From NCBI GenBank assembly GCA_030549175.1, contig JAUKUA010000002.1, positions 6,510,001 to 6,574,000 of the forward strand: 64,000 nt of DNA. The letters run 5' to 3'. Below, one piece after another: positions 10,293 through 22,249 of this stretch. A program made the translations under genes and the position numbers. Each line of letters starts with the position of its first letter. The stretch's first letter is position 1. The DNA is from Lasiosphaeris hirsuta. Lineage: Eukaryota > Ascomycota > Sordariomycetes > Sordariales > Lasiosphaeriaceae. The notes under the pieces were generated by a model. The model saw only the letters and a list, made by a program, of their open reading frames with translations. It did not search any database and was not told the origin of the DNA.

Positions 10293-13199
10293 GATGACGA
10301 GATGAAAGGAACTCGAACGCTGCGGCGAAAGCCGATCATGACCGGTCGGCCATCGTGGCTCGGTTTCGGGTTGGGCGCCACGGCGGGCAGTCAGCGAGGC
10401 TTGTTTGTCTGGGCATTCTGGGCATTAGGGGTACTGGCCATTATATGCTGGCGCCAGCGTCCAAATCTGGAAGCCCGATCGGGCACGTCTTGGTCAATTT
10501 CTCAATTGGAAGAAGCTCCGTGGCGGAGACCCGGTGGGTGTGGACAGTCAACTGGCCGACCAGAGGCCCGCGCTGCCAAAAGGCTTATGTGGATGTGTGG
10601 AACAAGACAAGATCTTCGCTGCATGTCAACAAGGGGATCAGCAAATGAAGCTCAAAGCACGCGGGCGGCGGCGGGGGGGCGCGGGGGTGTCTCATTCGGG
10701 CGAGCACGGGTGTGACGACTTCAGAAACACCCAGACAGACACATGGAGAGTCGAGACTGCCCAGACCTCATGACGACGAAAAGAAGAGCCCGGTAAGCTG
10801 GGACGCCATTTCGGGAGCTCGAGTTCACGGCAGAGCTCGCGGCTGAAGGGCGTGTAAGCTGATGGACACTTTTGGTTAACTGGCGGGACATGGAGCTGTG
10901 CAGCGCGTCCGCCTCACCACCGCCGGCCCCTGTCGTCCCCTGATGCCCCCTGCGAAGGACCGGGAGTCTGAGGTAATTACTGGACGCCTAAATAACCCGA
11001 CTGGCTGGCTCGAACCCGCGCCAAGAGAAATGGCAGCTGGCGGCGAGTCTAGACTCGTTCTGTACGATGCACACCTTATTCACGGGAAGCGCGGCTTTTC
11101 CTCCGCCGGCGTTTTGGAGACAGCATCGTCCACGGGGCGCTGGAGTGGTGGATGTTGACGACGACGACGAGGCCGAGTGAGACGGCGGTCGGAAGCAGAC
11201 GACAATACGATCCGACAAACTCGCAGCCAGAGAAGCTCGCGTGCACCCCGAGAACTGCCTCATGACCCGGACGATATTCGCCGAAGCCTGCGATATTCGC
11301 CGAATCCTGCGATTCTCAGCGACCAGACGAAAGTACGATGCATCAGCCACCTGTACTGTTCATGTTCAACAAAAGCCATCTGAATCCTAAAATATGATAA
11401 GAGGTTTTCCAAGTGCGACGACGATGTAAGGTGACCACCTGCTCACCTGGCGCGAGATCTTATGGGTCAGATCCGGTATAGCCTCCGTCAGCTTGGTGTG
11501 CTGTGTGTTTGTGCCAAGATGCGATGGAAACTGGAAACGTCACTGTCTAAATTGGGAGACTTGGCCTCGGACTCGACTCGACTTGATTGAGTCTTGCCAT
11601 CCGAGTTGTCGGCTACGTGAGTATCAATCCAACAAAACATTGAGTGATTGACTATTTCAACTCGAGCGTCGCTCTCGATAGAGGGGCATGAATGTACTGG
11701 GCAGTACAAAATTGCTGATTTGATTCCTCTAACACTCATTGCTGAGTTGGGCGGGCAGGTGCAGCGATCAATCAACCCAAGACTTTGCTGTGGTCAATGC
11801 CCTCCTCATCAACAGTCAAAGCTTGACATGGAAATTAGCTGTAAAAATCGCTCATCGGTCATAGACATTCTTCTCTCTATTGGCCCGTTTTTATTCGTCC
11901 GGAGGCTGGATTCTGTTCCGTGAAAGTGAATGTCAACAATGTTGCTGCCTTCGGTCCTTAGCCTTGGTGTTGGTGCCGACAATGGTCTCTAGCAGGCGCC
12001 ACCAGTCTGTCTGGTTCTTGCAGCGGAAGCTGCTCCGCACTCCTTCGAGTCAGGCGGGTTGGGTAAGGTGAGGCCCGTTGGTAACCTTAGGCACCAACCT
12101 AAGACCTTCCATATGTTGTACCACGTGTCGGAGGGGCGGTTGCGTAACGTGAGGGGGTTACCAAGCCGTCAGTCGCTGCCGCCAATACCTGACTTGCAGA
12201 TGTGAGACTGTGTTAGTCAGCAGTGCCAGAAATCCAAAAAGCCAGAAAGCGAAAGCAAAGGGAAAAAGAAAGAGAGAAAAATGGCAAAAAGGAATCCTCA
12301 TTTCGCCGCCGGGATGACAAACGACTAGGCCAAAACCCCTCGCAGCCAGGCGACAGCAAAGACCCTGGGCTGCGGCTGGCAGGATGACACTAGATAAGCA
12401 CTAGAGCGGCCGACGACTGGACAAGCAGAAATGTGCGAATTTGGGGCAGAAACGGGCGCGCTTGAATGGTCGGCTGTTCGCGTGTTGGCGCGAGCCACGG
12501 GTTATCGAGTTCCCGCAGAGCTTGCCCCAGCGCTGATTGGGGCTGGCTGGGGGGGGGGGGGAGGGGGGGTCCACATAAATGCACTACCGACCCGCAAGCG
12601 AGCCAATGTTGGTAGAGCGCACCAGCTGGTGCTAGCTAGTGCCAGCCAGTGCCAGCCAGTGCCAGCCCTATGGGTCGGGGTGCATTGGCTGCTCCGCCAC
12701 GTCAAAGACCCTCGGAGCTCCCTGCAGTCATCCAAATTTAGGCCTGGGAATTTGGCATCCGCCCTCTGCCCCGCTGCAAATAATTTGCGTCTCGGCCCCG
12801 GCCCCGGCCTCTCCCTCTCTCTCGTCAGGCGGGTCAGCACTGACAGATCGTGGACAGGTGGCGGCGTGATGCCCTCAGCGCTGGTTCGTTTCCGTGCAGA
12901 CGGCCAGGGCAGCTGCCGCATTTGTCGTGCATCGGCGCTGCGCTCGCTTGGCAGAGACGCCGCCTTGGGCCAGTTCGCCGGGGAATGGGCAAAGAAAGCC
13001 AACGGTGAAAAGGGTGAAATGGGCAAAAAGGGCGAGAGGGTCGGGTCGCATCCAGAATGCGCAGCAAAAAGCTTATTTCCACATGTTCCCCATCCGTGGG
13101 GCTTGGCTCTGGAAACAACGGTTCCGGATGGCGGAAGGCTTGAAACGTGCGGCCAACCAGAGGGCACGCCGTGCATGTAATCATTTAGTTCTCTTGCTG

Positions 13200-13207
13200 T
13201 TTATAAG
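13200..13207 (+). promoter_or_regulatory. Probable TATA box of the late-sexual-development gene
   Basis: TTTATAAG about 200 nt before the start codon at 13403, followed by a C/T-rich leader and a CAT microsatellite. Confidence 0.5.
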
Positions 13208-13328
13208 AGCACCGCTCGCCGCTCCTCATCGTCGGGCTTCACAGCACACAATCCGTTCCTGCATCACGACCCAATCTATTTCCTTGTCTCTTCATATTTT
13301 CTGCATACATCTGAGACACCCCAACCCA

Positions 13329-13329
13329 G

Positions 13330-13363
<34 letters not shown>
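13329..13363. repeat. (CAT)n microsatellite in the 5' leader
   Basis: About eleven CAT/ATC units in the likely 5' untranslated region of the gene at 13403, followed by an ACACAGA-rich stretch up to the ATG. As written the repeat contains no ATG. Confidence 0.85.
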
Positions 13364-13364
<1 letters not shown>

Positions 13365-13402
13365 ATAAACAGAAACACAAACACAGACACAGACACAGCA
13401 TC

Positions 13403-14610
13403 ATGCGCTTCACAGCTGCACTAGCGTCGGCAGCTGCCTTTGCGGGCCTGGCCGTCGCCGCTCCCGCCCAGGCCGCGCCGCAGCCCCGCGCCTTCTCCAT
13501 CCCCGCCGGCGACGGCTTCCCCAGTCCCAACCCCGCCCAGCTCGCCGTCATCAACGACCTCGCCGATGGCACCCTCTCCAACGCGCCGCCGCCGGCCAAG
13601 ATCAACGAGGCCAGCTTCCCCGTCTTCCAGCTGATCGCCTTCAACGAGAACTTTGAGGTCGCCTTCTTCTCGTCCCTCATCCAGAACATCACCAACGGCG
13701 TGCCCGGCTTCGACCTGCCGTCGTCGCCCAAGAAGGACGAGCTTCTTGATATTCTCCAGACGGTCCTGGCGGTACGTTTTGTCCTTTTTTTGCTCCCGTA
13801 CTCTGATGGCACTTACTGACTCCCTCCCAGCAAGAGAAGCTCCACGCCATCAACGCCATCAACACGCTCAAGAAGTTCAACGCGTTCGCGCCGACGCCGT
13901 GCCAATACCAGTTCCCGACGTCCAACATCTACGAGGCCATCTCGCTCGCCGAGCGCTTCACCGACCTGGTGCTGGGCACGCTGCAGGACGCGGCGCAGAT
14001 CCTGGCGCGCAACGGCGACGTGGGGCCGGTGCGCGGCGTGACGGCGTCGCTGGGCCAGGAGGGCCAGCAGGAGGGCTTCTACCGCATCCTGCTGTCCAAG
14101 AAGCCTTCCGAGAAGCCGTTCCTGACGACCAACGTGGCCGCCTTCGCCTTCTCGGCCCTGCAGCAGTTCGTCGTGCCGGGGTCGTGCCCCTTCCCGCTCG
14201 ACAGCATCAAGCTGCCCATCTTCCCACCCGTCGCCGTGCTCTCGGGCAAGGGCGGCGTCGCCGTCGAGCCCCGCGACCAGGCCCTGTCCTTCCAGGTCGA
14301 CCTGACCAACGTCAAGGCCGCCGACAAGTACGTCGGCGGCAAGGGCGACGGCCTCTTCGTCACCTACTTCTCGGGCCAGCTCCTGCCCATCAGCGTGCCC
14401 ATCGTCAACGCCAAGTGGACCGGCCGCGTCGTCACCTTTGACGCCAACTTCCCCTTCGCCGCCAACTTCATGTACGGCCTGTCGGTCGCCAGCCTGACCA
14501 CCTCGGGCGCCTTCGCCGCCCCCGGCGACGTCGTCGCCGCCACCCTCGCTGCCCCCGGCCTGATCCAGGTCGACGACCGCGTCAAGTCGTGGGACGGCTT
14601 CAAGCTTTGA
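13403..14610 (+). CDS. Secreted late-sexual-development protein (LsdA-like, ferritin-like fold)
   Basis: Two exons, 13403-13771 and 13831-14610, with a 59-nt intron, give 382 residues. Residues 1-20 or so are a signal peptide rich in Ala (AALASAAAFAGLAVAAPA). The first conserved helix reads FPVFQLIAFNENFEVAFF, typical of the fungal late sexual development protein family first named in Aspergillus nidulans and carrying a ferritin-like helical bundle. The C-terminal half is beta-rich with SKEP-like and PGLIQVDD segments as in the family. Known: family members accumulate during sexual development and in spores; catalytic activity is not established. Codon use is strongly C-ending, suggesting high expression. 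It converges on the DUF1996 gene at 15197-16639. Confidence 0.88.
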
Positions 14611-15196
14611 GTTGTCACTCGGCAAAATCGGGGACGTGATGTGGTGAAGAGCATTGTTTGGAGTTTTGGTTTTGGGTTATGCATGGGTGGTGTCCTTCTT
14701 TTCAGCATTGCATGGTGCGTTTTGGTTTTGGGTTTGGGTCAAGGTTCATGGTGCGCAAGTTCAATCGAGATGGAGATGTAATAGCTATTACTCTACCTAA
14801 TTCTAGTAGATAGCACAATTGTGCTATACTCTGCATATTTTCTCAAAGTGTGATGCGATCAACTCTGCCGTGATGTCGTGGGACTCGTGGTTTGTTGACG
14901 CGGCCAAAGCTATGACTCGAGTGTAGACGGCACCTCGCATGCGACCGACAACCCGAATTCCATTTCATTTGCTATACCTAGCCACCTTGCACATCAATGG
15001 AACTGTTGTATGAAAGCGCTGACTGGTTCAAAGATGTCATAGTTATAAACTTGCATTAGGTTACGGTTTAGAGATACCAGAACAAAACACTAGGGGCCTC
15101 ACCCAGCCTCTACTCCTGAAATCCCCACCAACTGGCACTCGGACATAGTCTATGACCCCATCTACCTCTCAACAACAACCCCTTCAGATGCAGTCC
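14611..15196. other. Convergent 3' intergenic region
   Basis: Two near copies of a GTTTTGGTTTTGGGTT block (about 14655-14680 and 14712-14738), each close to GCATGGTG or GCATGG, probably within the 3' untranslated region of the gene at 13403. Nothing else was recognised. Confidence 0.5.
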
Positions 15197-16639
15197 CTAC
15201 TTCGTCTCCATGCCCTGGGGATCTCCAGGTAGCTTATCCAGCCCTGCAATCTGTCAGTATCGCCCACCCACCACGGAACACGCAACGCAAACGACTTACA
15301 CCCATCCCACTTCTCACTGACGCGCGCAGGCACCTTGCACTTGGCCGCCTGCTCATTCGTCAAGACGGGCAACCCGGCACAGCTAGCACCAGTGCACCCG
15401 CCATCAAGCGCCTTCTGCAGCGAATCCCCCTTCCAACCTATCCCACCAACCACGTTAGCCCCAATCCCACCACACCAGCTCAGGGAAGAAGAAGGAAGGC
15501 GCTCACCAAACACGTAGTCCCCGTGCTGCCCGTACCCCGTGTTGTCCCCGGTGCTCAGGTACAGTGGCTGCGACCCGTCGGCCGGCCAGTCGGCCTTGCT
15601 GTTGAAGGCCGTCGTGTCCCACACAATCTCGAGCATGACCTGCGGGATCTTGACCGGGTGGGTTGCCGGGCACCCGTTGCCGATGTTGGATCCCGTGAAC
15701 AGCGCCGGCCCCGCCGTCGGGTACGCCACGTGCGACTTGTGGTCGGGCGAGTCGAGGTTCTTGCCGTCCCAGCATCTTTTTTTTTTCTGCGGTTAGAGAG
15801 TTTGTGGGGAGCGGGAGGGAGAGGACGGGGGCTTACGTCGGGTAGAGGATGTTGGAGCGGATGCCACCTAGGCAGGGCGCTTTGGGTAGGGCTTGGGTGT
15901 CGAGGCTGGGGGTTCAAGTCAGTTAAGGGGGGGCCAGAGGGGACCGAGGGGGGGGGGGGGGGGGAAGGGTGTCACGGACGTGCGGTCTTGGCAGGGGGCG
16001 GCGTCGTCGCCTCTGAAATTGGGGCCCGAGAAGCACCGGAAGCAGGTTTGCGACTTCATGTCGGTGCGCTTCTCGCGCTGGTTGGCATCGCCGACAAGCA
16101 TGCGGAAGCCCTGGGTATCTACGGTAAGTTCTGGGCTGTTTATGGTTGGGGTAGGGGGTGTGGTGACGTACTGGCTTGAAGGCGTTGACTCCGCCCTTGC
16201 CGGGGGAGACGTAGTAGACCACGAAGCCGCCCGTGGTCTGCGTCGTGAACTTGTCTCCGAACAAAAGCCTGCATCGCTAGTCAGACTGGGAAGCCATGAC
16301 CACAACCTAGATATCCACCTCATACCTGTTGGGGACCTGCGGCACACGCTTGTAGCTCCCGTTCCGGGCTCTAAAGTACATGTTTGCCGTCCAGTAGTTG
16401 GAGAAGTCATCGGCATACGAGCACGTCGTGCAGGAGGCGAGGTTGGAGATGTCGGTCGAGGGCATCGACACGTTGAAGACATTGCCGCCCACGACTTGGT
16501 GCAGATGCGGCGAGGGTGCCGAGTCCGGATTCACAAGAGGATCGATACGGTCGATGACAACCTGAGAGCACCCAAACCGGAGGAGGGTAGGCGCTGCCTC
16601 GGCGACTGCCGCGAAGGCAACGAGAGCGTGGAGAAGCAT
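15197..16639 (-). CDS. Secreted DUF1996-domain protein
   Basis: Seven exons: 16326-16639, 16172-16268, 15980-16110, 15837-15905, 15507-15775, 15300-15437 and 15197-15243. All phases agree and give 354 residues. Signal peptide at residues 1-16, starting at the internal Met of a longer open frame. The DUF1996 hallmarks are intact: FGCSQVVIDRIDPLVNP, PHLHQVVGG, CTTCSYADDFSNYWTA, YKRVPQVPN, GFRMLVGD, LGGIRSNILYPT, CWDGKNLDSPDHKSHVAYP and a C-terminal EIVWDTTAF region. Known: a common secreted fungal family of unknown activity, sometimes fused to WSC domains; none here. The donor of intron 3 is GTCCGT and the acceptor of intron 4 is an AAG after an A tract, both weak but forced by frame. Intron 3 holds a C16 tract. 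Confidence 0.92.
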
Positions 16640-19199
16640 GTTGCGGGTCAAGGTTCTTGCCCCGGGTACAAAACACAAGCTTTCCGGTTGGAGGGGGTTT
16701 AGGGGGATGACATGGTTGCTGAGTCCCTTTTAAAGATAGGTAGACATGCCACACTTGCTACACGCTACCCACCAACACTTGACAAGCTATATCCCACTGT
16801 GGCCAGTTCATATTCCAGTTCATATTGTGGTGATATTGGGGTAATTGCTCATATAAGTCGGCTGCTCCAGCCTATGGGGGTGTCACTCTGACTTTATCCC
16901 CTCATCCTCATATGAACAGCTTGTTGGCTGATGCCGAGGTTTGCTATATTCTACCGGCTAGCCGCCGTTGAGAGAGGCCCACCACAGCACCCGATTAAGG
17001 TACAATTCAGCGATACCTCAAAGTGACGTGCTTTTTAGGGTTCCGGCACGTGGTCATTCAAATTATCCTGCTTGCTTGCCGCCTACAGTCATTTGAGGGT
17101 GAGCATCTCTTTTTTTTTTTTTTTTGCCAGTGGTGTGTATAATCCATTGATGAAGACCAGGACTGGCGGAGTATAGGTACTACGTATGGTACCTTACTTT
17201 AGGTAGGTATCTTCAACTACCTCTGCATCATGGGTCCATCACTATAATCCACGCCCAATCTACGAAAACGGGAACCCCCAAGGGGCAACAAGCCTTGTTA
17301 CACCTCCTCTAATTGGTCCAAAGCTTGGCTCTGCCAGCTGTCAGCAGCTGCAAGCCTTTCGAAAGGAGCGAACAGCAAAGAGAGGGGCCCTCAACACCAA
17401 GTCTCCATATGACTGGCGAAGATCCCAAAGTCGAAGGAAAAGGACACAAACACTGTAACAAGCCGGGAATTTAACACAGCCACGCGCGAGAGTCAACGAG
17501 GACAGGGAGTGACAGGCATCTAAGGTACCTAGGTAAAGAAACTTGAGAGAAGCCTAGGAAACCAATTGAGCCAAAAGACCAAAGACATTTGCGCCATCAC
17601 TGGCCAGTGTGGTGTCCGTTCTGGAACGCGCGCTAGCCTCCAGCACCCTCCTTTTCGTAGTTGATTACATTTACGAGGAAGGGGAACGAATATCAGCAAC
17701 CTCGGAAAAGGGGGGTTTCGCGTGCTCTCAATCCTCCCAAGGCTGCGCTCAGTGAATGCCGCCAGCGATACCTCGAAAAGCGGAGAGGTGCCTTGGTGGG
17801 TATTAAATATTGGATTAAATATTGGATTATCGTAAGGATATATATACCTGGGCACGCAAACGCACTGCGCGGGCGCAATGCGCGGGCGCAATGTCGTGTG
17901 CCGTGCACGACACAATTGCCCGCCTGACCTTGATGCGATGGCGCACTGCGCAAGAGCACTGCCCAAGCGCGTTGGTGGAGGGATGAGTGGCACGAGTGGG
18001 TCCCGTCGCGGATCATCCGGGCATATATGGTTGGCCAGCTTGGGCATGATTCGTCCCAGGGGGGCGATTGCAATGTCAATAAACTTATTTGACCACTTGG
18101 TGGCATCACGACCCATCAAAGCATGGATGTCATGGAAAATGGGGAAGGGTAAAAAGGGGCTTCAGGCTTGTTGGGGAGTAGGGATTTGCCTCGTCTTTGG
18201 CGAAGCCTGAGACTCGACAATCGAAGTGAGCGATATAGTAGAGGGCACACGATTATGCTCGATTGACGACCAGCGCCGGGTTGAAAGCAAAAACAACGAA
18301 AAAAGAAAGTGCGACATCCGTCTACTCACTGGCAATTAATACTCTGTTTGATGGCGCAGAGCGGTGTCGCTGGCGGGGAGCTCGGGAGGTTCGCGTGTCT
18401 GTGATGGAGTTGGGAGCTAGAGAGAAGCAAATTGCGCAGCTAGGCAGGGCAGCCCACGGCGCAACAGCTCTGGTGCAGTGTTCGAAGGCGGTCCGAAGAG
18501 CCTCGGGCAGGCCACTCGCCGTATTGGAGGTCGCTACCCGGGTGAAACTCAACGACTAGTAATGTGTTACGGCACCGCCCAAGAGCTCATGGTCTAGCTA
18601 CCGCTTTATTACAGATGTTGAGCAGGACGTGGTAGACGATGCGCACTTGATGCTCTTCTCCGGTTTTCGCGTGAGACGGGAAGGGAGCAATTGGGGGAGC
18701 AATCGGGAGAGGCGGCGCAGGCAGTCTTCCTCAAATATCTTGAAAGGCTTATTCATAATTTCCGCTGTGACAGGAGTCGGGACTCTCCACATAAGATAGG
18801 GGTTGATGCCCCGATCAAGGACACGGTTCAACTAGTTCGCGGTCAGAGCGTATTCTCTGGCACTTCATTAGAGGATGATCGACAGACCGAGAGTTCAATG
18901 GCCGGCTCCGATCTCTGGGGGGAAGCATGGGTCCCGCGAAGACCTCAGAGGATGATAGCGGGGGTTCTAGTTCTCTCGACACAGTTTAGCACTTTGACTC
19001 AATGGCTGGCACAGATCAAGCAAGTGGAAATTGTATTGCCCCTCGGCCTCACAGAGTTTAGCCGATATTCTTTCCAAAGTCTTGTTTGCCAGCATAAAGA
19101 ATTCTGCAGTGACAATTCCGGAGCAGAACAGCAGCGAGAGCAAGGCATGTAAACACCAAACACATAGAGCAGAGAGTAACCCATGCGCAAGGAGCCAAG
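16640..19199. other. Intergenic region, no supported gene
   Basis: About 2.6 kb without a convincing gene. It shows a T17 tract near 17110, tandem duplications at 17808-17828 (ATTGGATTAAAT twice) and at 17866-17892 (GCGCGGGCGCAAT twice), and GGTACC/TACCTAGG palindromes near 17188 and 17525. ORFs of 60-196 codons here have no family features. Confidence 0.5.
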
Positions 19200-20762
19200 T
19201 GTCACGGCGTGACCATTTGACCCAACTACCAATGCGCCGTCCTCAAAAGGGACGCTAGAATTTTTCAAGTCGACACTTGGAACCCGGCTTGTGTGGATTA
19301 CATACTGTCAGCCAGTGTCGTCACACTAGGTATTTTGATTGACTACCTGCCCAAAACCGGTTGCAAACCCCTCCCCTCTGAGGCATGCCTTGGGCGCGAA
19401 GAGCCCCAGGCGTGTCACCCCGTTGGCTTACTAGTAAATAATGTCTTTAGATGGACCCTCATCCCTGTCACCAGCCTTCCTCTGTGTTTTTTAACAGGCG
19501 GCGTCGCAGGGGCTTCGCCGGTGCCGCCGGTTCTGCTGTTACCCATGGTAATTGCGGTAGGCTCTACGAGGGACGCCAGCACGTCGCTGGTGCGGCCGCC
19601 AGCCGCCGTCAGAGCCAGACATGTGCCAAGACCATCGCAGATGCTGATAGGATTTACGATCCGGACAGTCTCATTCTCCTCAAATCCATAATAGCTTTGA
19701 GATCCGACACACAGGCCGCCAGGTAGTATTGTCCGGCCGGCACCCGGGCCCAGTGAGGACACATGGACGTCCCGTCGGTCGGTTGGATAAGGTCCCCAAA
19801 TCCCTTGCCAAAAATGGTGATGGCTTTGATCTCCCTTGCGAAGTCGACCCAGCCGCGTGCGATTTTCTGGAGCGTCTTGAGACGTGCGTGGATGGGTCTC
19901 GTCTTGATGGTAACCGCCAAGTCCCGGAAGTCCCACCCCTCTAGCCATTTTCGGGCACGGAGCTTCAAGTCCAGGCCGGACCTGTCCTCGATTCGGAACT
20001 GATGATTCATGATTTGCTCCAGAATCATGAATTGCTTTTCCACCACGTGTTTGAAGCGTGTGTACGTCGTCTTCTCCTCGTCGACGTCGCTGGTGGCTAT
20101 TCTCAGTTCCTTGTTCGTTGGGTTTACCAAGACCTGCAAAGCGGAACCGGGCGTATAGGGCAGCCCCGGGCCCTCCAAGTCTTCTCTCCTGAATAAGATT
20201 TGGTCAGGCGGCAGATTCAGCTGACGGCCGTGACTCCTTCAGTCCAGGATACTATATAGCAAAGTCCAGTTCAGTAGAGCAATCAGTTGGTCCGATCTCA
20301 CCACGGTTAAACATGTGCCCCTGACAAATGGGGAATTCGCAGAGGAGCTTACCGGAGTGGGTGCCGCCGGACTTTCCGGCGAGAACGTGCTGGAGCAATT
20401 GCATCCTTTTACCGCCGGAAGACGGCCAAGTCTGCGAGAGGTATTGTCTGGCGGACTTGGCCGTCTTCTAAGCGTCCTCGCGGCATTGAACTGACCAAGA
20501 GGCGGGCCATCTCTGAGATGTAAAAGCCCACGCGTTGGGGGACAACACTCGATGTGGCCGAATACAGCGACTCAGAGTCGTCTTCTGCTGTCTTTGCCGA
20601 GGCACCTCGACTTTGCGCGCTTTGACTATTAGTCACTGACTCTTTGATTCCTTCGCCGATAACGTCGGCCACTTCGTAGATGGTGCCCTGCAGTCGGGGC
20701 TGCCAAATGGTCTTCAAAGACCCTGTGGTTCCCGAGGCGTATCCCGAATCTCCCCACACCAA
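19200..20762 (-). pseudogene. Orphan fungal protein family gene with its middle deleted
   Basis: The first segment (20409-20762) has the family's N-terminus, GDSGYASGTTGSL then a Tyr-Ile-Ser-Glu-Met-Ala helix. The second (about 19654-20205) has its C-terminus: LVNPTNKELRI, ARKWLEGWDFRDLA, ARGWVDFAREIKAITIFGKGFGDLIQP and YYLAACVSDLKAIM. Intact relatives that I know from fungal genomes carry roughly 600 residues between these parts; here fewer than 250 bases separate them. A frame change just after SDLKAI leads into GFEENETVRIVNPIS in another frame, and a further piece near 19230-19262 (FEDGALVVGSNG) looks like the family tail. The family is uncharacterised. An inverted repeat sits at the deletion junction. 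The first ATG overlaps the truncated CorA-like relic upstream. Confidence 0.72.
20418..20468. repeat. Inverted repeat at the deletion junction
   Basis: Arms 20418-20432 and 20454-20468 (GAAGACGGCCAAGTC and its reverse complement) pair perfectly over 15 bp and extend by three more positions with one G-T pair, leaving a loop of about 15-21 nt. It lies where the two halves of the orphan-family relic meet. Confidence 0.9.
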
Positions 20763-21672
20763 TAGCAGTCTAGCAGAAGGGTATAGAGTGCCAACTCGAA
20801 GAGAGTTCCCACATCATCTCCTGCATCTGCTTTGAAAGCAGGCGTATCGGTCGCGTTGTCTATGATTCTCTTCTGCATCGTGTTGTTGCTCTTAACTGTG
20901 ATCCAAAGCGCCCTTCCGTTCATAACATCAAAGAAATGGTAGGCCGCCATCTGGCGCACCGACCACGGCCACTTCGCCCTGGGTGTCTCTTCAACTGCTC
21001 GCAGTAAGAAAGACTGGCGAATTTGGCGCCTGGATCTTCCAAGATGGTCTATTAGTGGCTGTTGGGTGTTGAGGACGAGGGTGTCACCGTATTGAAAGTG
21101 CGGGAGGCCCACGTCGGCGGGCTCTTCTCGTTCTCCAAACAAAAAGAGATGATCCAAGAAGAAGGGATCTACTTGGTGGTAGGTAAGAAGGAAGAGGAGT
21201 ATTTCTTTGGTGCAGTTAAGCGGAGCTCTGGAGTGGTCCGACTCGAGGAATCTATCTGCATTATGGTCAGCAATTTCGAATCAGCTGCGTTACGAGGGGC
21301 AAAATATCGAACACATGGCGGCACTTGGGGTCCTTCAGGCCCCGGAGTAGGTGCATCCTCAATGCCGACAGGTCCTCGAAAGCTATCGGTAAAAACCCTT
21401 CATCACATTAACAAAAACACTCGTCAAAGTCCTCGGGTGTTTAAATCCTCTCCTGGTTAGGTCACAACTCCCAGAGTAGAAGCTGAGTCTTGGATTTATG
21501 CTCGAAAAACATAGCGCCCTTCTTTTCAAGGCCATCACAATATCGCCGCACAATATGCTTGGGGCGTGTTGGGTGCGGGGTGTGTTGGGTGCAGGGTGGT
21601 GGGCAGGCCTGGGTATTTAGAAGCTTCACCGCAGGCCCGGTTCAGGCGATCACACAGATCTATTGCACTCAT
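20714..21672 (-). pseudogene. CorA-like fungal protein, truncated
   Basis: Family order is recognisable: a start at 21672 (MSAIDLCDRLNRACGEAS), then RRYCDGLEKKGAMFF, QLLLWEL, ALRMHLLRGLKDPKCRHV, SDHSRAPLNC, LTYHQVDPFFLDHLFLFG and WPWSVRQMAAYHFFDV. These are the N-terminal and middle parts of fungal CorA-like transporter-domain proteins. A likely intron ends at about 21255 before the segment beginning FLESDHSRAP. In the 5' part the frame changes more than once without good splice sites. The gene stops at LLLDCYW, where the sequence passes straight into the orphan-family N-terminus, so the C-terminal membrane helices are missing. Read as truncated and probably non-functional. Confidence 0.65.
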
Positions 21673-22249
21673 GGTGCCAGTGATTAAAAAGATTGTGGTG
21701 TCAGTAAGCAGCAGTGAATGGAGAGCGACCGACCGAGGTCCGCTCCAGACAGTTTAAGCGCAGTCGGAAGCCTGCGGCTGCTGACCTAGGCAGTGTTCTC
21801 AGGAGATGTGGCCTGGTCGGGCCATTCCATCTTCACCACCCACATGACACTCGCCCGACCCTAACAACCTGGGATGATTTCCCATGGCAGCAGTCTATGA
21901 AGAGTCTAGATATCTCAAGGCGGCTAGGGGATAGACCTCCACACAAAGAAGCACTGACCGTCTGGTTTGCGATCAGAGAAGCCTTAAAGATATCATAGGA
22001 CTCAAGGAGAATAGGATTATTCAGAGCACGAATCGTATTCACTGCCATGCCAGCGACGACCTCTTTCGGCCCTGCCGATGTGGCAGCTTCATTCTACTGC
22101 CTATTACTCCGCTACAGGTATCCTAGGAATATTGAGCCCTCCCAACCTCGACTAAAAACATGCACTTCCCACACGAGTCACAGAATTCGTCACACAGTGT
22201 CGAATCATGGTTAGAACTGGTAGTCACGGCCCCGGTAGCCGCAGTCTCG

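Larger units (their letters stand above)
10293..13402. other. Long intergenic region, no supported gene
   Basis: About 3.1 kb between divergent genes. Short ORFs here lack family features and look like chance frames in GC-rich DNA. Visible: an imperfect two-unit tandem at about 11275-11315 (GATATTCGCCGAAxCCTGC), a G-rich tract at 12549-12570, a tandem of GCCAGTGCCA-type units at 12638-12666, and the promoter of the gene at 13403. Confidence 0.5.

Noticed and set aside
10302..10715. Plus-strand ORF of 137 codons downstream of nothing
   Set aside because: No signal, domain or codon bias; probably chance.
11000..11040. GGCTCGAACCC-like T-loop, possible tRNA on the minus strand
   Set aside because: The T stem does not pair and no cloverleaf can be drawn.
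12431..13184. Overlapping ORFs on both strands near 12.4-13.2 kb
   Set aside because: They cross low-complexity G tracts and a tandem repeat and lie in the promoter region of the gene at 13403.
17529..18119. Minus-strand ORF of 196 codons
   Set aside because: No family features; crosses tandem duplications.
18691..19152. Plus-strand ORF of 153 codons
   Set aside because: No recognisable domain; antisense to scraps of the orphan-family relic's 3' side.
20341..20410. Possible short exon between the two halves of the orphan relic
   Set aside because: A frame MQLLQHVLAGKSGGTHS followed by GTAAGC exists, but it matches nothing in the family and leads to no acceptor that keeps the C-terminal frame.
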